From assembly GCA_905250125.1 (NCBI GenBank), contig CAJNOL010000187.1, forward strand, positions 702 to 64,701: 64,000 nucleotides of DNA. Reading direction: 5' to 3'. The notes beneath the pieces are model-generated. The model ran no database searches, had not been told where the DNA came from, and was given only the letters and a program-made list of their open reading frames with translations. The first letter of the stretch is position 1. Each line of letters opens with the position of its first letter. Shown one piece after another: positions 61,223-64,000 of this stretch. This DNA is from Rotaria sordida. Taxonomy: Eukaryota > Rotifera > Eurotatoria > Philodinida > Philodinidae. Made by a program: the position numbers and the translations under genes.

Positions 61223-63160
61223 TAAGATCATTAAGAATTGTTTCAACAAATCGACTATTTACTAAAGTTAGAACTGAACAATCAACTGAAACAAGTATTT
61301 TATTTTCTCTCTATATATATATATGTATGTTCATCATTAGGTTTTATTTTTTATTAGTATTACCATCAATAATTGATTCAACAAATTTATTATCTGATCA
61401 TCATCTTGATTTATTTTCAAAAGATGAAACAATTCTTAATGAAACAACAATGATACCAACATCACCATCAACATCATTTGTTGATTTTCATCATAATTTA
61501 TCAACATCACCACCATCAACACCAACATCATTTTCACCATTACAACATGATCATAGTTATGGTTTATCAACAAATTCATCACCATTACTTCCATCACCAG
61601 ATTTAACAATAAATTCATCTACACGTTTACAATGGCCACAAATTAATTGTCGAACATTAAGACCAGATGATTATCATATGTTACTTGAATTATTATCATC
61701 AAATACAAATAATGATACATCACCAATTTGTTTTGGTTCAACACTTATTGATCCATTAACACCAACACCATATTCTGATGCAACACGTACACAACCAAAA
61801 AAACGTGCACGTCCTGGTCATGTTAAACGTCCAATGAATGCATTTATGGTTTTTTCACAAATTGAACGTCGAAAAATTGTTCAACTTGCACCACATTTAC
61901 CTAATGCTGATATAAGCAAGTAAGATTTTGATGGTCTCTTTTTTTTTTTAATGTTTATTTATTTAATTTTTAGATGTTGTGGAGCTAAATGGAAACGAAT
62001 GTCATTACGTGAACGACAACCATATATGGAAGAATCAGAACGATTAAAACAACTTCATGCACGACAATATCCAACTTATAAAGTAAAATCTATTGTTAAT
62101 ATTGAAATCTTATCTGATAAAACAAAAATTCATCTAACTTAATCAGTAGTTTTTCATAAGTTCTTGAGATCAAACATCAATTCTTACAAGCTTAAATGCT
62201 TTACAACAGTACATAATATCCTAACAGCAAAAGAAAGAAAGAAAGAATTAAAACTTTCTATGAAATGAACTAAAAACTATAAGTTAACTCATGAGGAAAA
62301 TTCTCCAACTGATAGATTGTGTTTGAGTCGAGACTCTGTGCATTATAAGCTATGAATATCATGAAAAGAGTTTGTGCTGTTAGCTTATTGCAACCAAGAT
62401 ATTACACTTGTACGATATTGAATGCCGTAGTCTCCTTAGAAAAAGTTGCATAGAGACAGACCTTAACAAAAGTAGTTTATTGTGAATATTTCATGAAACA
62501 TTCACAAAAATCATTCTCGTTAAGCTTTGTCTCTATGCAAAATTTTCCTAAGAGGGGGCCACGACATTCAATATCGTACAAGTGCAGTATCTTGGCTGTA
62601 ATAAGCTAAGAGACGAACGCTTTTTTAAGATACTCATAACACATTTATAACATATTCCTGACTCGAAAACGATTTATCAGTTGGAAAATTTTTCTTCTGA
62701 GATCTAATATCAATCTTTTATATAAATGAATTAAGACGAAAATTATAAATAATTCTTGTTTGATATTTAGTATCAACCACGAAAAAGAACTAAAACAAAT
62801 CAATCATTAAATGTATCTGCTCGACCATCAGCAGCCACTGCTTCAACATCATCTTCACCACCTTCATCAACAATTTTAACTACAATTCCTTTACAATCTT
62901 CTATTATTACAAAAGATCAACCAGAAACACCTCCACCATATCTGTCACAACCATCATCATCAGGATCAAATTCCAATGATCCAATATCACGTTTAGTTGC
63001 AACATTATTTGATCAAAAATTAGCTATGTTCGCTAGTAATTTTCAACAATTTAATATTGATCATCTACAATATCATTTTACACCATCAAATACTCAAATT
63101 TATCCAACATCAACATCTTTTGATCCTGTAATTTATCTTGCTAAACAACAAGAACATTGA
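61165..63160 (+). CDS. Sox-family HMG transcription factor (SoxC-like)
   Basis: Four exons, 61165-61294, 61358-61919, 61974-62082 and 62771-63160, join in frame (1191 nt, 396 aa). The HMG box (about residues 207-285) reads [59 protein letters not shown] then [16 protein letters not shown] and the P-x-YKY-x-PR end mark a Sox box. QIERRKI points to the SoxC group. Deviations are F for W in MVW and CCGAKW where most Sox proteins have LGxRW. The flanks are low-complexity (asparagine run from AAT repeats, S/T/P-rich). The 63-nt stretch 61295-61357 is open in frame but has splice signals and a hydrophobic translation, so I treat it as an intron. The 688-nt last intron carries a foldback element. 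Confidence 0.85.
62292..62701. repeat. Foldback element, family A copy 3, in the Sox intron
   Basis: A 410-bp palindrome with arms of about 195 bp. The ends are AAATTCTCCAACTGAT and, from the right, AAATTTTCCAACTGAT. The arms share TTGTACGATATTGAATG against CATTCAATATCGTACAA, and GCATAGAGACA against TGTCTCTATGC. It is closely related to 4006-4437 in its centre. Confidence 0.85.
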
Positions 63161-63789
63161 CTTGTTTAAATTCTATCTAAGCATTTATAACGTAGATTTA
63201 TACATTTACATATATATAAGAGTAAAACTAGACGAAACAATTCAGGAAAACGAAAATTTTACTTTGATTTTTTTTTTCACGTTTTATTTTATTTTCTTGT
63301 GTTTTGTATGATATATGATTTCTCTTTTCTTTTTTTTTTTCTTTGGTTCTTGCTCTATAGTTCTGTTTTTGTTTGTTCTTGCGCTATTTCATAATTGGAA
63401 CTTGAATCTTCATCCATATGAAAAAAAAAAACGAGAGATCTTGCTCATCATTTTTTATTTTATGAATACAATAGAACGAAAAAAAAAACAAAAACAAGCA
63501 CATTGTTTTCATCGATGGAATTTTCATGATGGAAAAACTAAATCATTTTCTATTTCAGAATAAATTATTCGAAAAATTTCAATTGATAACACTTTCTGCT
63601 ATTTAAGGGTGTCCCAAGCGGAAGGATGGAGGGAAAAAATGTGTAACTCTCCTCTTCATAAATCTGGTCAACTTTAGCAAAAATCTTCGGATCGACCTTC
63701 TAAGTCATTTCTCCTTCCACTTCTCAGTCCTGACATCTTTGCGGCTATTACTACTCAAGAAGATCAGATCAATAATTCGTAATCATAAA
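63161..63789. other. Intergenic, 3' flank of the Sox gene
   Basis: T-runs and A-runs. The frame at 63315-63563 is T-rich and not accepted as a gene. Confidence 0.35.
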
Positions 63790-63917
63790 ATAGTATTATG
63801 ATCAGTGTTTTGTCCAGCGTGTGAACCAAGGAAGCGACACACCTCCAAAGATCCGGTTAGCCCTTCCAGAAGGGAAAATCTGGATAAAATACTGACTATA
63901 ATAATAGTAATATTTTG
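63790..63917. repeat. Short inverted-repeat element, about 128 bp
   Basis: TAGTATTATGATCAGTGTTTT-type left arm (63790-63815, ending GTCCA) faces TGGATAAAATACTGACTATA at 63892-63911. The interior is comparatively GC-rich (CGTGTGAACC, GCGACACACC, CCTTCCAGAAGGG). A small MITE is likely. Confidence 0.55.
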
Positions 63918-64000
63918 GTTTTGTTCTCAGATTTGATGTCTATGATCAACATTTCTTATAAGATCCTCATCTAACGGTTGAAAATTAAAGAAGACGAGTT

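Noticed and set aside
61295..61357. In-frame coding of the hydrophobic segment in the Sox gene
   Set aside because: It has GT and AG borders, typical intron length (63 nt) and an intron-like translation. It is a multiple of three, so it stays open by chance.
1..64000. tRNA, rRNA or CRISPR features
   Set aside because: No cloverleaf, rRNA core or regularly spaced repeat array was seen by eye on either strand. A covariance-model scan was not possible.

Overview
This is a eukaryotic nuclear window, very AT-rich, with small genes cut by many short introns (mostly about 50-80 nt, GT..AG). I infer a bdelloid rotifer. The reasons are: animal-type genes (Sox HMG protein, BCH-domain protein, ceramide phosphoethanolamine synthase-like enzyme, APLF, Rpn13/ADRM1, DD3-3); a bacterial-type YbaY/YscW-domain gene carrying a spliceosomal intron; a decayed DDE transposase; and two tracts of the hexamer TGTGGG / CCCACA, which from memory is the bdelloid telomere repeat. 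All gene models below were assembled by hand from splice signals and reading-frame continuity. For every multi-exon model the summed exon length is a multiple of three.

Layout. 1-0.5 kb: foldback repeat. 1.9-3.7 kb (+): mitochondrial phosphate carrier, 8 exons including a 19-nt one. 3.7-9.7 kb: no gene, three foldback elements. 9.7-10.1 kb (-): YbaY/YscW-domain gene. 12.9-17.1 kb: an island bounded by telomere-like tracts of opposite orientation, holding a broken transposase, a small coiled-coil gene whose start codon forms its own exon, and a hAT-like MITE with an 8-bp target duplication. 18.1-22.8 kb (+): DD3-3 family membrane protein, 18 exons. 23-26.6 kb: dispersed repeats and a decayed coding relic split by a foldback element.

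26.65-41.1 kb (-): a very large acidic BCH-domain (BNIP2/caytaxin-like) gene with two apparent starts, phase-0 long exons and a 14-nt microexon. Its 4.8-kb intron contains two related single-pass membrane protein genes on the opposite strand and two repeat elements. 42.0-43.0 kb (+): leucine-rich-repeat protein. 44.3-45.1 kb: Tc1-like terminal-inverted-repeat element. 45.3-46.7 kb (-): ceramide phosphoethanolamine synthase-like. 47.9-49.7 kb (-): proteasome ubiquitin receptor Rpn13/ADRM1. 49.7-54.1 kb: repeats and an orphan terminal-exon-like fragment. 54.1-55.6 kb (-): APLF (FHA plus tandem PBZ zinc fingers). 57.4-59.1 kb (+): an intronless gene with an N-terminal ZnF-UBP finger joined to an HDAC-like domain that has lost its zinc and catalytic residues. 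59.4-60.6 kb: nested repeats. 61.2-63.2 kb (+): Sox (SoxC-like) factor.

The genes do not form an operon or shared pathway. The unusual content lies in the HDAC6-like pseudoenzyme, the bacterial-type gene, the telomere-like tracts beside a truncated transposase, and at least a dozen palindromic DNA-transposon-like elements, several inside introns or other repeats.
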